Shown piece by piece: positions 6,787 to 14,078 of a DNA stretch of 15,871 nucleotides (position 1 is its first letter; every line of letters starts with the position of its first letter). Under the pieces are notes generated by a model that ran no database searches, was not told the origin of the DNA, and worked only from the letters and a program-made list of their open reading frames with translations. A program made the position numbers and the translations under genes. This DNA is from an uncultured Candidatus Saccharibacteria bacterium (lineage in GTDB: Bacteria; Patescibacteria; Saccharimonadia; Saccharimonadales; UBA5946), in NCBI GenBank assembly GCA_946886435.1, contig CAMPIR010000009.1, positions 1-15,871 on the forward strand, read 5' to 3'.

Positions 6787-8076
6787 ATGAAACATACAGT
6801 ACATGAACTTACCCTCAAAAACGGCGCTCGGGGACTGTTAATCGACATCCCAGGAGCTACGGTTATGAGCTTTCAGTTCCATTTCCGAGCTGGAAACCGT
6901 TTTGTCAAACATGCTGACATTGAGCAGGCTGCTCACATTATGGAGCATATGGCTTTTGGCGCGAACGCCGAGTTCAAGGATGGCCATGACTATGAAGCAG
7001 AGTTTACGAAAAACGGTGCCTACCATAATGCCTACACTTCTGATCACAGCATGGTGTATCTCAGCGACTGCGCGGATTTTGAGTGGGAGCGCATTCTTGA
7101 ACTCAAGCAGACTGCGATTACCAGGCCACGCTTTAACGAGGAAGAGTTGAAAGCTGAAGCCGGTAACGTCCGAAACGAACTCAACGGCTACCTGAACAAG
7201 CACCCGCGCCTGTTATGGCCAAAAATGCAACAGGTTCTCGGTGAAGCGACACTAACCTACCCAGAAGCTATAAAGACGATTTCGAACGTCACGCTGCGAG
7301 ACATCCGCGAACACTACAACCGAACCCATACCAGTGAAAATATGCGCTTTATCGTAGCGGGCCGTATGTACCGTCGCAAAAAACGTATTATCGAAATGCT
7401 CGAGAGCTGGAATTTGCCTCGAGGTGACCGTCTGAGTATCCCAGTTGATGAGGTGCACCGAGCCGATCCGTTTATGATCCGACGCAAGGAGTCGAGCAAT
7501 ATGACATTTGGCTGGTCAATGGTTGTCCCACGTCGACTGAGCGATAGCGAGCTTGATGCTATGAGCTCGATTAACCACATCCTGACCGGTACGATGCACT
7601 CACGTATCTTTGGTGCGGCCCGAAAAGCCGGTCTCGCGTACGGTATTTTTTCTGAAACCAGTGCGAACGAACACGCAAGCAGCTGGGATTTCGGCGCCGA
7701 GGTGAACCTCGATACTATCGAGCCGCTGTTTGACATCATCGTGCGTGAAGTCAAAGCCGTCCTGGACGGCGATATCAGCGAAGAGGAGATCGAACTTGCC
7801 AAGCAGTACGGCATCGGCCGCCACCAGATGGGCGCACAAACAGTCGGCCAGATCAACCGTTGGTACGCTGATCGATATTTCTTTGATGGTCACATCGACG
7901 ACTATGACCATCGGCCAGCTGCGATTAACGCCGTCACCAAACGACGCATCATGGAAACAGCACGTGAGTTTATCGATGCCAACTGTTGGTTGCTCGGTGG
8001 GGTCGGAAGCGGTGACAAAGCATTGCTCGATCGGCTGCATGCAAAACTGGCTACGCTGTTTGAAGAGACGCGGTAA
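6787..8076 (+). CDS. M16 family zinc metallopeptidase (insulinase/processing-peptidase type)
   Basis: Zinc peptidase of the pitrilysin/MPP fold. The inverted zinc motif HIMEH is at residues 50-54 (His50, Glu53, His54), and Glu131 lies exactly 76 residues after His54, the spacing of the HxxEH-x76-E signature, so the enzyme should be catalytically competent. At 429 residues it is the two-domain size of bacterial M16B proteins and mitochondrial processing-peptidase subunits, which act as dimers. The second, inactive half includes an LxxILTGTMHSRIF-like stretch and an ARKAGLAYGI segment typical of this family. There is no signal peptide, so it is probably cytoplasmic. It starts 13 bases after secA, with AGGGG overlapping the secA stop, and is presumably cotranscribed. 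A role in degrading signal peptides or other export products is conceivable but only inferred from position. Confidence 0.9.
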   Translation: MKHTVHELTLKNGARGLLIDIPGATVMSFQFHFRAGNRFVKHADIEQAAHIMEHMAFGANAEFKDGHDYEAEFTKNGAYHNAYTSDHSMVYLSDCADFEWERILELKQTAITRPRFNEEELKAEAGNVRNELNGYLNKHPRLLWPKMQQVLGEATLTYPEAIKTISNVTLRDIREHYNRTHTSENMRFIVAGRMYRRKKRIIEMLESWNLPRGDRLSIPVDEVHRADPFMIRRKESSNMTFGWSMVVPRRLSDSELDAMSSINHILTGTMHSRIFGAARKAGLAYGIFSETSANEHASSWDFGAEVNLDTIEPLFDIIVREVKAVLDGDISEEEIELAKQYGIGRHQMGAQTVGQINRWYADRYFFDGHIDDYDHRPAAINAVTKRRIMETAREFIDANCWLLGGVGSGDKALLDRLHAKLATLFEETR

Positions 8077-8088
8077 AATAGACTCATT

Positions 8089-8274
8089 ATGAAAGTAGCG
8101 ATCATTAGTTACGGCGTCGAAGACAAGGCTCGTAACGGGCGCTACGATAGCTCCGATGGTGCTCATGTTTATGGTAAAGAGAACACATTTTTTGTTCAAA
8201 ATCAAGCGTTTTGCGCAGCCAAAACTGTCCAGACTTCCCGCGTTTACGCCACCACTCAAGGGGTTCTTTCGTAG
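8089..8274 (+). CDS. Putative small ORF overlapping the prfB start, 61 aa
   Basis: An ATG-initiated 61-codon frame fills the gap between the M16 gene and prfB. Its TAG stop (8272-8274) shares one base with the GTG proposed for prfB, a TAGTG junction typical of translational coupling. TAAAAT (8074-8079, overlapping the M16 stop) lies nine bases before its ATG, similar to other short-leader starts here. The peptide has no recognisable domain, no membrane helix and one Cys, and its composition is not distinctive. It could be a real small protein, a leader peptide affecting prfB translation, or simply untranslated 5' leader. I cannot choose between these. Confidence 0.3.
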   Translation: MKVAIISYGVEDKARNGRYDSSDGAHVYGKENTFFVQNQAFCAAKTVQTSRVYATTQGVLS

Positions 8275-9371
8275 TGCAGCCACTCAAGCAAGACCTCATC
8301 GAACTCGAAGCGGGACTATCGCAAGCCTTCGAACGGTTGAACCTGGAGGCAAAGCAGGCCGAGCTAGGGACGCTCGAGAGCCAGCTTGCTGATCCGGACC
8401 TGTGGCGTGATCCGACGCATGCTGAAGTTGTAACGAAGCAAGCGGCAGCGCTCCGACAACTTCTCGAGCCGTGGCAGCTGCTCAGAGCCCAGGTATCCGA
8501 TGGTGCTGAGCTGCTTGAGCTAGGCGATAGCTCCATCGTCGCAGAGCTGAGTGCACAGGTGGATCAGCTCAAGACTGAGTACGCTCGGCTCAAAAAAGAT
8601 CTCATGTTCCAGGGTGAATACGATGATCATGCTGCCATCCTCAAACTAAGCGCCGGTGCCGGCGGTACGGATGCACAGGACTGGACGGAAATGCTGGAGC
8701 GTATGTACCTCAGGTGGACGGAAAAGGCTGCATTCAAAACAGAGCTAGTCGAGCGTTCGACTGCTGACGAGGCAGGTATCAAGAGTGCCACCTATGCCGT
8801 TTCCGGTCCGTTTGCTTATGGCAAGCTCAGGAGCGAGCATGGCGTTCATCGTCTCGTTCGTCTGAGCCCATTTAACAGCGACAATCTTCGCCAAACAAGT
8901 TTTGCTCTCGTCGAGGTGATGCCAGAGATAGATGCGCCTGACGAGGTCGTAATCGACGACAAAGACCTCAAGATCGATGTTTACCGGGCTGGTGGTCATG
9001 GCGGACAGTCGGTCAATACGACTGATTCTGCAGTGCGCATAACCCATATTCCAACAAATACGGTCGTCGCTATCCAGAACGAGCGCTCTCAGCTCCAGAA
9101 CCGTGAGACGGCTATGAAGATTCTGCGCTCAAAGCTGGCTCAGATGTTAGCAGAGCAGCACGCCGAAACGTTATCTGATCTCCGGGCCGGTGAGTCGGCT
9201 AGCTGGGGAAATCAGATTCGCAACTATGTTCTGCATCCGTACACGATGGTCAAAGACACTCGCACCAAACATGAGGATCGAGACGCGAGCGGCGTGCTTG
9301 ATGGTAAGCTCGATGGTTTTATGGACGCGTATCTAGAGCATACATCCGGCGACAGTGGAAAAACTACATAA
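8274..9371 (+). CDS. prfB: Peptide chain release factor 2
   Basis: Recognises UAA and UGA and triggers hydrolysis of the finished peptide in the ribosomal peptidyl-transferase centre. From GTG 8274 the product is 365 residues, the same length as E. coli RF2. The SPF tripeptide that reads UGA is at 198-200, and the catalytic GGQ is at 243-245, in a GGHGGQSVN context. The open frame extends up to a TTG at 8211, but the sequence upstream of GTG does not look like RF2, and AAGGGG (8258-8263) lies ten bases before the GTG. No in-frame UGA and no CUU-UGA programmed frameshift are found in the N-terminal region, so the common RF2 autoregulation appears absent. It sits between secA/M16 and ftsE, as in Firmicutes. 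Confidence 0.95.
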   Translation: MQPLKQDLIELEAGLSQAFERLNLEAKQAELGTLESQLADPDLWRDPTHAEVVTKQAAALRQLLEPWQLLRAQVSDGAELLELGDSSIVAELSAQVDQLKTEYARLKKDLMFQGEYDDHAAILKLSAGAGGTDAQDWTEMLERMYLRWTEKAAFKTELVERSTADEAGIKSATYAVSGPFAYGKLRSEHGVHRLVRLSPFNSDNLRQTSFALVEVMPEIDAPDEVVIDDKDLKIDVYRAGGHGGQSVNTTDSAVRITHIPTNTVVAIQNERSQLQNRETAMKILRSKLAQMLAEQHAETLSDLRAGESASWGNQIRNYVLHPYTMVKDTRTKHEDRDASGVLDGKLDGFMDAYLEHTSGDSGKTT

Positions 9372-9409
9372 TTATCTGGCTATAGAACGGGGTAGTTCAG
9401 TCGCGTTTA

Positions 9410-9418
9410 TGGTAAAAT
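9410..9418 (+). promoter_or_regulatory. Extended -10 promoter of ftsE, near-leaderless
   Basis: TGG plus TAAAAT (9413-9418) makes an extended -10 element ten bases before the ftsE ATG, in the 57-bp gap after prfB. Transcription would start about three bases ahead of the start codon. No ribosome-binding site precedes ftsE. An overlapping TACTAT (9418-9423) is an alternative -10 that would make the mRNA fully leaderless. Confidence 0.5.
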
Positions 9419-9428
9419 ACTATAAGTA

Positions 9429-10112
9429 ATGATCCTACTTGATCGAGTCACAAAAACCTATGGGAAAGAGGGTAGTCCGGCGCTGAACCGGATCAGTTTG
9501 CATATCGAACCCAAAGAGTTCGTTATCATCGTTGGTACCTCCGGTGCCGGTAAATCAACGCTGCTTAAACTCCTGACCCGAGAGGAAAAGCCAACCAGTG
9601 GCAAAATCGTCGTTGGCGGCATCGACTACGACACACTCAAGGACAAGCATGTGCCGCTACTGCGTCGCAAGATCGGCGTCGTCTTTCAGGATTTCAAACT
9701 TTTGCCACAACGCACGGTTTTTGAGAATGTTGCCTTTGCGCTCGAGATTGCCGGTATGACGAACCGCGAGATCCGTTCGACTGTACCGAAGGTGATTGAG
9801 CTGGTTGGTTTGACGGGCAAGGAAAAGAAATTCCCACACCAACTCTCCGGTGGTGAGCGCCAACGTGTCGCAATCGCTCGTGCAGTTGTCCGCCAACCAA
9901 AGATATTGATTGCCGATGAGCCGACCGGTAACCTCGACCCGAAGCATAGTTGGGATATCGTTCGTTTGTTGGAAAAGATTAACCGCTACGGCACGACGGT
10001 TCTGTTGACGACCCACAACGTCGAGATCGTAAACCGCCTGAAACGTCGGGTTATCACGATCGATCATGGAAAGATAACCTCTGACCAAGCGCAGGGAAGG
10101 TATCAGCAATAA
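9429..10112 (+). CDS. ftsE: Cell division ATP-binding protein FtsE
   Basis: ABC-type ATPase that, with FtsX, couples cytoplasmic ATP hydrolysis to activation of cell-wall hydrolases outside the membrane during division. The 227 residues show Walker A GTSGAGKST (36-44), Q-loop in VVFQDFKLLP (about Gln87), signature LSGGERQRVAIARA (139-152), Walker B ILIADEPTGNLD (159-170) and the H-loop His196. The phrase FQDFKLLP with DEPTGNLD is characteristic of FtsE rather than other small ABC ATPases. Its TAA stop shares one base with the ftsX ATG (TAATG), so the two are translationally coupled. The FtsX and M23 neighbours confirm the assignment. Confidence 0.96.
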   Translation: MILLDRVTKTYGKEGSPALNRISLHIEPKEFVIIVGTSGAGKSTLLKLLTREEKPTSGKIVVGGIDYDTLKDKHVPLLRRKIGVVFQDFKLLPQRTVFENVAFALEIAGMTNREIRSTVPKVIELVGLTGKEKKFPHQLSGGERQRVAIARAVVRQPKILIADEPTGNLDPKHSWDIVRLLEKINRYGTTVLLTTHNVEIVNRLKRRVITIDHGKITSDQAQGRYQQ

Positions 10113-11104
10113 TGGCCACCGCACAACGAGACACCAAGGCAAAACTTGGTGGCAAACAACGCTTTCGTCGCCGATGGTTGACGTGGCTTCGTATGATCCG
10201 CTACGGCGCTAACAACTTTACCCGTAATGCCTGGCTAACAACCGCCGCTACGGCAGTGATGACGATCACGCTCCTTATTATCTTTATGACGTTCATCTCG
10301 CGCCAGGCGCTATCGAACACCGTTGACGAGATTAAACAAAAGGTTGATATCTCAGTTTACCTGCGTAACGACATCAACGATACAGAGGTAAAAAAAGTCA
10401 TCAAAGAGTTTGAAGAAACCGACAATGTCGTCAGTGTGCGCTACATAAATATCGCTGAGGCAAAAGACACCTATATCGAGCAGAATGCACCGTCCGCTGA
10501 ACAGCTGCAAGCGATCTCGGAACTTCCGGTGACGCCGTTTTTCCCAAGTCTTCGCGTCATCGTTGAGGATCCGAACGACACCAGTTCGCTGGCTGACTTG
10601 GTTGCAAACGATGAAACTGTTAAAAACGCGCTCCATCCTGATCCGAAACGCGCGCCAAGTTTCAGTGGTGAGAAAAAGAAAGTCATCGAGACGATCTCGC
10701 GCTGGACTTCGTTTGCCGAGCGCGGCGGACTGGCTGCCGCAGCGGTGTTTGTCGCCATCTCGATGCTGATCATCTTTAACACGATCCGTATGGCCATCTT
10801 TAACCGCAAAGAAGAAATCCAGATGATGAAGCTCATCGGTGCCGACAAGAACTTTATCCGTGGTCCATTCGTCGTCGAAGCGGTCATGTATGGATTTATC
10901 GCAGCACTACTCGCGACCGGCCTTGGCTATACGTTACTATTCTCCGTAGAGAAACCACTCTCAAGCTATGGCATCGCTATCGGCCCAACGCTCAGCAACT
11001 TCACGCTGTTTGCCCCAATTGTCCTGGTTGTTATGATTATCATCGGCTCAACTATCGGTATTCTGTCTTCGCGACTGGCAGTTCGTAGGTATCTAAAAGT
11101 ATAA
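10112..11104 (+). CDS. ftsX: Cell division protein FtsX
   Basis: Membrane partner of FtsE. The 330 residues have the FtsX layout: a basic cytoplasmic N-terminus (about 1-40), one membrane helix (about 43-63), a large extracytoplasmic domain (about 65-200) that normally contacts the hydrolase or its activator, then three helices (about 206-226, 254-276 and 297-320) ending in a short basic tail. The motif IFNTIRMAIFNRKEEIQMMK between helices 2 and 3 is the conserved FtsX cytoplasmic loop (MKLIGA follows), and the ectodomain strand VDISVYLRNDI is also typical. The start is fixed by the one-base overlap with ftsE. The M23 gene 67 bases downstream probably encodes its effector. Confidence 0.95.
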   Translation: MATAQRDTKAKLGGKQRFRRRWLTWLRMIRYGANNFTRNAWLTTAATAVMTITLLIIFMTFISRQALSNTVDEIKQKVDISVYLRNDINDTEVKKVIKEFEETDNVVSVRYINIAEAKDTYIEQNAPSAEQLQAISELPVTPFFPSLRVIVEDPNDTSSLADLVANDETVKNALHPDPKRAPSFSGEKKKVIETISRWTSFAERGGLAAAAVFVAISMLIIFNTIRMAIFNRKEEIQMMKLIGADKNFIRGPFVVEAVMYGFIAALLATGLGYTLLFSVEKPLSSYGIAIGPTLSNFTLFAPIVLVVMIIIGSTIGILSSRLAVRRYLKV

Positions 11105-11112
11105 GTAAGCAG

Positions 11113-11148
11113 GGGAAACCATAAGCGCCTTGACGGGCGCTGGTTCCC
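11113..11148 (+). promoter_or_regulatory. Stem-loop in the leader between ftsX and the M23 gene
   Basis: Two stacked helices can form: GGGAAACC (11113-11120) with GGTTCCC (11142-11148), one A bulged, and AGCGCC with GGCGCT around a short UUGACG loop; the bases ATA form an internal bulge. There is no T run after it, so it is not an ordinary terminator. It ends 10 bases before the AGGAG of the next gene. An mRNA processing or stabilising element, or a control of M23 translation, are possible roles; none is shown by the sequence. Confidence 0.55.
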
Positions 11149-11171
11149 GTGTTACGTTAGGAGTAATCGCT

Positions 11172-12314
11172 ATGAAAAGGTCCACCACTAACCACTTCAA
11201 GCAGTATCTCAGCCGCGCGCTCATCCTCGTGGCTCTTGTCGGTGTTGCTTTGTTGCCACTCGCACCGGCTTCTGCTGAGAGTTTAAATGATAAGATCGCC
11301 AACCTCCAGAGTCAGATCGATAGCGCACAGGCAGAGGCCAACCGATTGCAAGGCGAAGCCGATACATTGCAGAACGCGCTCAGTATCCTTGCGTCTGAAA
11401 AGAATGCTCTCCAGATGCAGATCGACCTCTCACAGGCAAAATACGATCAACTGACAGCAAAGATCGAGGAAAACCAGAAAAAGCTCGAGAAACAGCAACG
11501 AGTACTGTCTTCGACAGTGTCTGATCTTTCGGTTGAGAGCTCAACCTCTCCGATCGAGTTGCTAGCTGGTAGTCCAAGCATCGGTGACTTTATCGACCGG
11601 CAAGAGTATCGAACTTCTGTCCAGGAACAGATTGAAAATGCTATCTCTATCGTCAAAAAGCTCAAACTAGAGCTCTCTGAGCAGCGCAAAGAGGTTGAAG
11701 TAGTTCTCGCTGAACAAACGGTTCAACGAGACCAGTTGGCGGCTAAAGAGCAGGAACAGCAACGACTGCTAGCCGCTACACAGGCTAAAGAGTCGGAGTA
11801 CCACGCCCACATCGGTAACCTGAAGGAACAACAGGCTGAGGCACAAGCTATTTTAGCCGCGTCTATCAGCTCGGGCAGCTACAGGGTCGCACCAGCTGGC
11901 TATGTTCAAGCAGGTGATGTCGTCGGTGGCGTCGGTAGTACAGGGCTTTCGACAGGACCGCATCTTCATCTCGAAGTGCGCGCCGGCGGTAGTGGCTGTA
12001 ATATTACGGCCGACCCTGCAAACTATATGCAGCAGCAACCCGTTAACCCTGCGGTAGTGACGCAGCACTACCATAACTCTGACGGTCTATACAGGTGCGG
12101 CTTTCATCCAGGAACCGACTACGGCGCATCCAATGGTTCACCTATCTTTGCGATAGCCCCTGGTATGATGTATCGCGGCTGTTCTGCGCAACTGCTTGGC
12201 ACCGATGCGTATGGATATGTCGCCATAGTTGAAATGGGTAACGGAGCAATCGCTATCTACGCACATATGAGCGGTGGTCCGGCGGCCTGTAGTTACAACA
12301 CATGGTATAACTAA
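11172..12314 (+). CDS. Exported coiled-coil M23 (LytM-type) peptidase with apparently permuted catalytic domain; likely FtsEX effector
   Basis: ATG 11172 is chosen over an upstream TTG (11130) because AGGAG (11159-11163) precedes it by eight bases and the product then begins with a proper signal peptide (basic start, hydrophobic 15-33, APASA cleavage near residue 35). The 380 residues continue with two long coiled coils (about 38-115 and 142-232), as in EnvC, PcsB and RipC. They end in an M23 zinc-peptidase domain. In the usual order the HxxxD block comes first and HxH last. Here GSTGLSTGPHLHLEVR (about 255-270; His264, His266) comes first, followed by FHPGTDYG (His312, Asp316) and IYAHMS (His365). 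All zinc and catalytic residues are thus present, but the halves are swapped. Four Cys (276, 309, 337, 373) could form two disulfides. The position after ftsEX indicates a septal cell-wall hydrolase or its activator. Confidence 0.9.
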   Translation: MKRSTTNHFKQYLSRALILVALVGVALLPLAPASAESLNDKIANLQSQIDSAQAEANRLQGEADTLQNALSILASEKNALQMQIDLSQAKYDQLTAKIEENQKKLEKQQRVLSSTVSDLSVESSTSPIELLAGSPSIGDFIDRQEYRTSVQEQIENAISIVKKLKLELSEQRKEVEVVLAEQTVQRDQLAAKEQEQQRLLAATQAKESEYHAHIGNLKEQQAEAQAILAASISSGSYRVAPAGYVQAGDVVGGVGSTGLSTGPHLHLEVRAGGSGCNITADPANYMQQQPVNPAVVTQHYHNSDGLYRCGFHPGTDYGASNGSPIFAIAPGMMYRGCSAQLLGTDAYGYVAIVEMGNGAIAIYAHMSGGPAACSYNTWYN

Positions 12315-12330
12315 CAAACTCGATTATCTA

Positions 12331-12366
12331 ATCAAAACCGCACCCTAAAGAAGTGCGGTTTTTGAT
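12331..12366 (+). terminator. Intrinsic terminator after the ftsEX-M23 unit
   Basis: A 10-bp perfect stem, AAAACCGCAC (12334-12343) with GTGCGGTTTT (12353-12362), encloses a 9-base loop, and T runs to 12363. It starts 17 bases after the M23 stop and closes the ftsE-ftsX-M23 transcript; the ctpA promoter begins immediately after. Confidence 0.88.
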
Positions 12367-12374
12367 AGAGCTCA

Positions 12375-12386
12375 TGCTAGTATAGT
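12375..12386 (+). promoter_or_regulatory. -10 region of the S41 peptidase gene, near-leaderless
   Basis: Two overlapping -10 candidates are TGC plus TAGTAT (extended, 12375-12383) and TATAGT (12381-12386). Either would start transcription within 0-3 bases of the ATG at 12393. No ribosome-binding site is present. The possible -35 would lie in the T run of the preceding terminator. Confidence 0.45.
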
Positions 12387-12392
12387 ATGAGT

Positions 12393-13622
12393 ATGAATTT
12401 GACCGAAACACCCCAGGAACACCCCCAAAAACCAGCAAAGAAAAAAATACTACGCGGACGAACCGTTCCGGTTGCGAATGCGTTTTTTCTCGCCATAGTT
12501 GTTGGCTTGATCGGCTTTGTTGGCGGTACGCGCTCCGAAGAGATATTTGCCCGTTTTGATAGCAACAAAACCCCAGCTAGTATCGACTTTAGCTCGCTCG
12601 ACGATGTCTACGATGTTCTTCGCAGCAAATACGATGGCAAACTCGACCAACAGGCGCTTATCGACGGTGCAAAGCACGGAATGGCTCAGGCGACAGGTGA
12701 CCCGTATACGACGTTCTTTAACGCCAAAGAAGCCGCTCAGTTCGAAAGTGATCTCGAGGGCAGTTTTGAGGGTGTCGGTGCGGAACTTGGCAAGCGTAAC
12801 GACCGCCTCATCATCATCAGTACGCTCGACGATAGCCCCGCAAAGGCAGCCGGTCTGCTCGCAAATGACGTTATCGTTGAAGTAAACGGTGAAGATACCA
12901 GTAAGTGGAGCGTCGAGCACGCCGTTTCAAAGATCCGCGGTGAAAAAGGTACGACCGTTAAACTGACCGTTTTGCGCGGTGACCAGGGTCTAAAGGATAT
13001 CTCGATCACACGCGCCGCCATCACCAACCCGAGCGTAAAGAGTGAGATCACCCCTGAAAATGTCGGTTACCTCCGCATCTCCCGTTTCGGCGAAAATGAT
13101 ACCGCTTCACTCAGCCGACGGGCTGCCGAACAGTTCAAGGCTGCCGGCGTCAAAGCTGTCGTGCTCGACCTGCGCGGCAATGGCGGCGGTTACCTGGATG
13201 CCGCGGTGGACGTATCGAGTCTCTGGCTTGAGGACGAAACCGTCGTCACGCAGCGCTCACAGGGCAAAGTAACAAACACACTCCGTTCGCACAACGATGC
13301 ACCCCTGAAGGGTATCAAGACGATTGTGCTCGTTGATGGTGGTAGTGCCAGTGCCAGCGAGATTGTCGCCGGTGCACTCGCCGACCATAAGGCTGCGACG
13401 CTCGTCGGAGAAAAGACATTTGGCAAGGGAAGCGTTCAGACTATCGAAGACCTGCCTGGTGGCGGCAAGCTCAAGGTAACTATCGCCAAATGGTTCACGC
13501 CAAACGGCAAAAACATCAACAAAGAAGGCATCAAACCTACCGAAGTTGTCGAGCTGACTGTTGAGGACATCAACGCAAACCGTGACCCGCAGAAAGTTAG
13601 GGCGTTCGAACTGGCGCGCTAA
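12393..13622 (+). CDS. ctpA: C-terminal processing peptidase (S41 family, CtpA/CtpB-type)
   Basis: Exported serine protease that trims or degrades proteins at their C-termini on the outer face of the membrane; in several bacteria it controls cell-wall hydrolases. The 409 residues (from ATG 12393; an ATG two codons earlier lies inside the -10 region) show a signal-anchor helix (about 24-46), a PDZ domain (about 126-198), and the tail-specific protease core with LDLRGNGGGYLD (about 258-269). The catalytic Ser320 lies in GGSASASEI, Lys345 in GEKTFGKGSVQ, and Gln349 follows, matching the Ser-Lys-Gln spacing of CtpB (25 and 4 residues). It has its own promoter after a terminator but keeps the position next to ftsEX seen in Firmicutes. 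A link to turnover of the M23 protein is plausible, by inference. Confidence 0.94.
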   Translation: MNLTETPQEHPQKPAKKKILRGRTVPVANAFFLAIVVGLIGFVGGTRSEEIFARFDSNKTPASIDFSSLDDVYDVLRSKYDGKLDQQALIDGAKHGMAQATGDPYTTFFNAKEAAQFESDLEGSFEGVGAELGKRNDRLIIISTLDDSPAKAAGLLANDVIVEVNGEDTSKWSVEHAVSKIRGEKGTTVKLTVLRGDQGLKDISITRAAITNPSVKSEITPENVGYLRISRFGENDTASLSRRAAEQFKAAGVKAVVLDLRGNGGGYLDAAVDVSSLWLEDETVVTQRSQGKVTNTLRSHNDAPLKGIKTIVLVDGGSASASEIVAGALADHKAATLVGEKTFGKGSVQTIEDLPGGGKLKVTIAKWFTPNGKNINKEGIKPTEVVELTVEDINANRDPQKVRAFELAR

Positions 13623-13626
13623 GCGC

Positions 13627-13655
13627 TTGTGGCTGAAAACCCGATAGAGTACACT
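13627..13655 (+). promoter_or_regulatory. Possible promoter of the response regulator gene
   Basis: TTGTGG (13627-13632), a 17-base spacer and TACACT (13650-13655) resemble a sigma-70 promoter in the 46-bp gap after the S41 peptidase gene. The start would fall about seven bases before the ATG at 13669. Only a weak AAGAGA precedes the ATG. Confidence 0.35.
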
Positions 13656-13668
13656 CATAAGAGAACCT

Positions 13669-14052
13669 ATGGATACGAAAAAGAAGATCTTACTAGTCGA
13701 AGACGACATCGCTCTGGCGAATGTCTACAAAACCCGCCTCGAGGCTGAAAATTTTGATGTACGTCACGTCGATAACGGTGAACAAGCGCTGACAAATGCC
13801 ATCGAGTTCCATCCTGATCTCGTCGTTCTCGATGTTATGATGCCAAAGATCAACGGCTTCGATGTCCTAGACTTGCTCCGTTCAACTCCTGAAACGATGA
13901 ACACCCGGGTTATCCTGCTGACGGCGCTCTCACAGGCCAAAGACAAGGAACACGCCGAACGGCTCGGCGCAGACGACTACCTCGTCAAATCCCAGGTCGT
14001 TATCGGTGACGTCGTCGCCCGCATCAAACACCACCTCGACATCAAAGACTAG
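13669..14052 (+). CDS. Single-domain response regulator (CheY-like receiver)
   Basis: A stand-alone receiver domain of 127 residues with no DNA-binding or enzymatic output domain. The acidic pair is at Glu11, Asp12 and Asp13 in LLVEDDIALA; the phosphoacceptor is Asp55 in VVLDVMMPKINGF; the switch Thr85 is in VILLTALSQ, and Lys107 in DDYLVKSQ. It should be phosphorylated on Asp55 by a histidine kinase and act by protein contact or as a phosphorelay step. No kinase gene is adjacent; the only kinase in the window, at the opposite end, is a possible but unproven partner. The next gene has a separate promoter starting 27 bases downstream. Confidence 0.93.
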   Translation: MDTKKKILLVEDDIALANVYKTRLEAENFDVRHVDNGEQALTNAIEFHPDLVVLDVMMPKINGFDVLDLLRSTPETMNTRVILLTALSQAKDKEHAERLGADDYLVKSQVVIGDVVARIKHHLDIKD

Positions 14053-14078
14053 ACGACTACGCGCTTAGCATAAGCTTA

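Noticed and set aside
8255..8276. RF2-like programmed frameshift signal AAGGGG..CTT before TAG
   Set aside because: The stop is UAG rather than UGA, is not directly after CTT, and a +1 shift from the upstream ORF leads to the wrong frame for prfB.
7600..8283. Long minus-strand frame (227 codons) opposite the M16 gene and prfB leader
   Set aside because: Runs antisense through a clearly conserved M16 coding region, with no ribosome-binding site, promoter or recognisable product.
8156..8392. A 78-codon plus-strand frame across the prfB start, one +1 step away from the prfB frame
   Set aside because: Its frame relation suggested an RF2-type frameshift, but its TGA stop (8390-8392) is preceded by TGC, not CTT, lies past the usual shift position, and would need RF2 residues encoded twice. 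RF2 homology is continuous in the prfB frame, so I treat it as a chance frame.
14060..14078. Small inverted repeat (GCTTA..TAAGC) after the response regulator gene
   Set aside because: Only a five-base stem with a 3-base loop and no T run; it overlaps the -35 side of the next promoter and is not a credible terminator.
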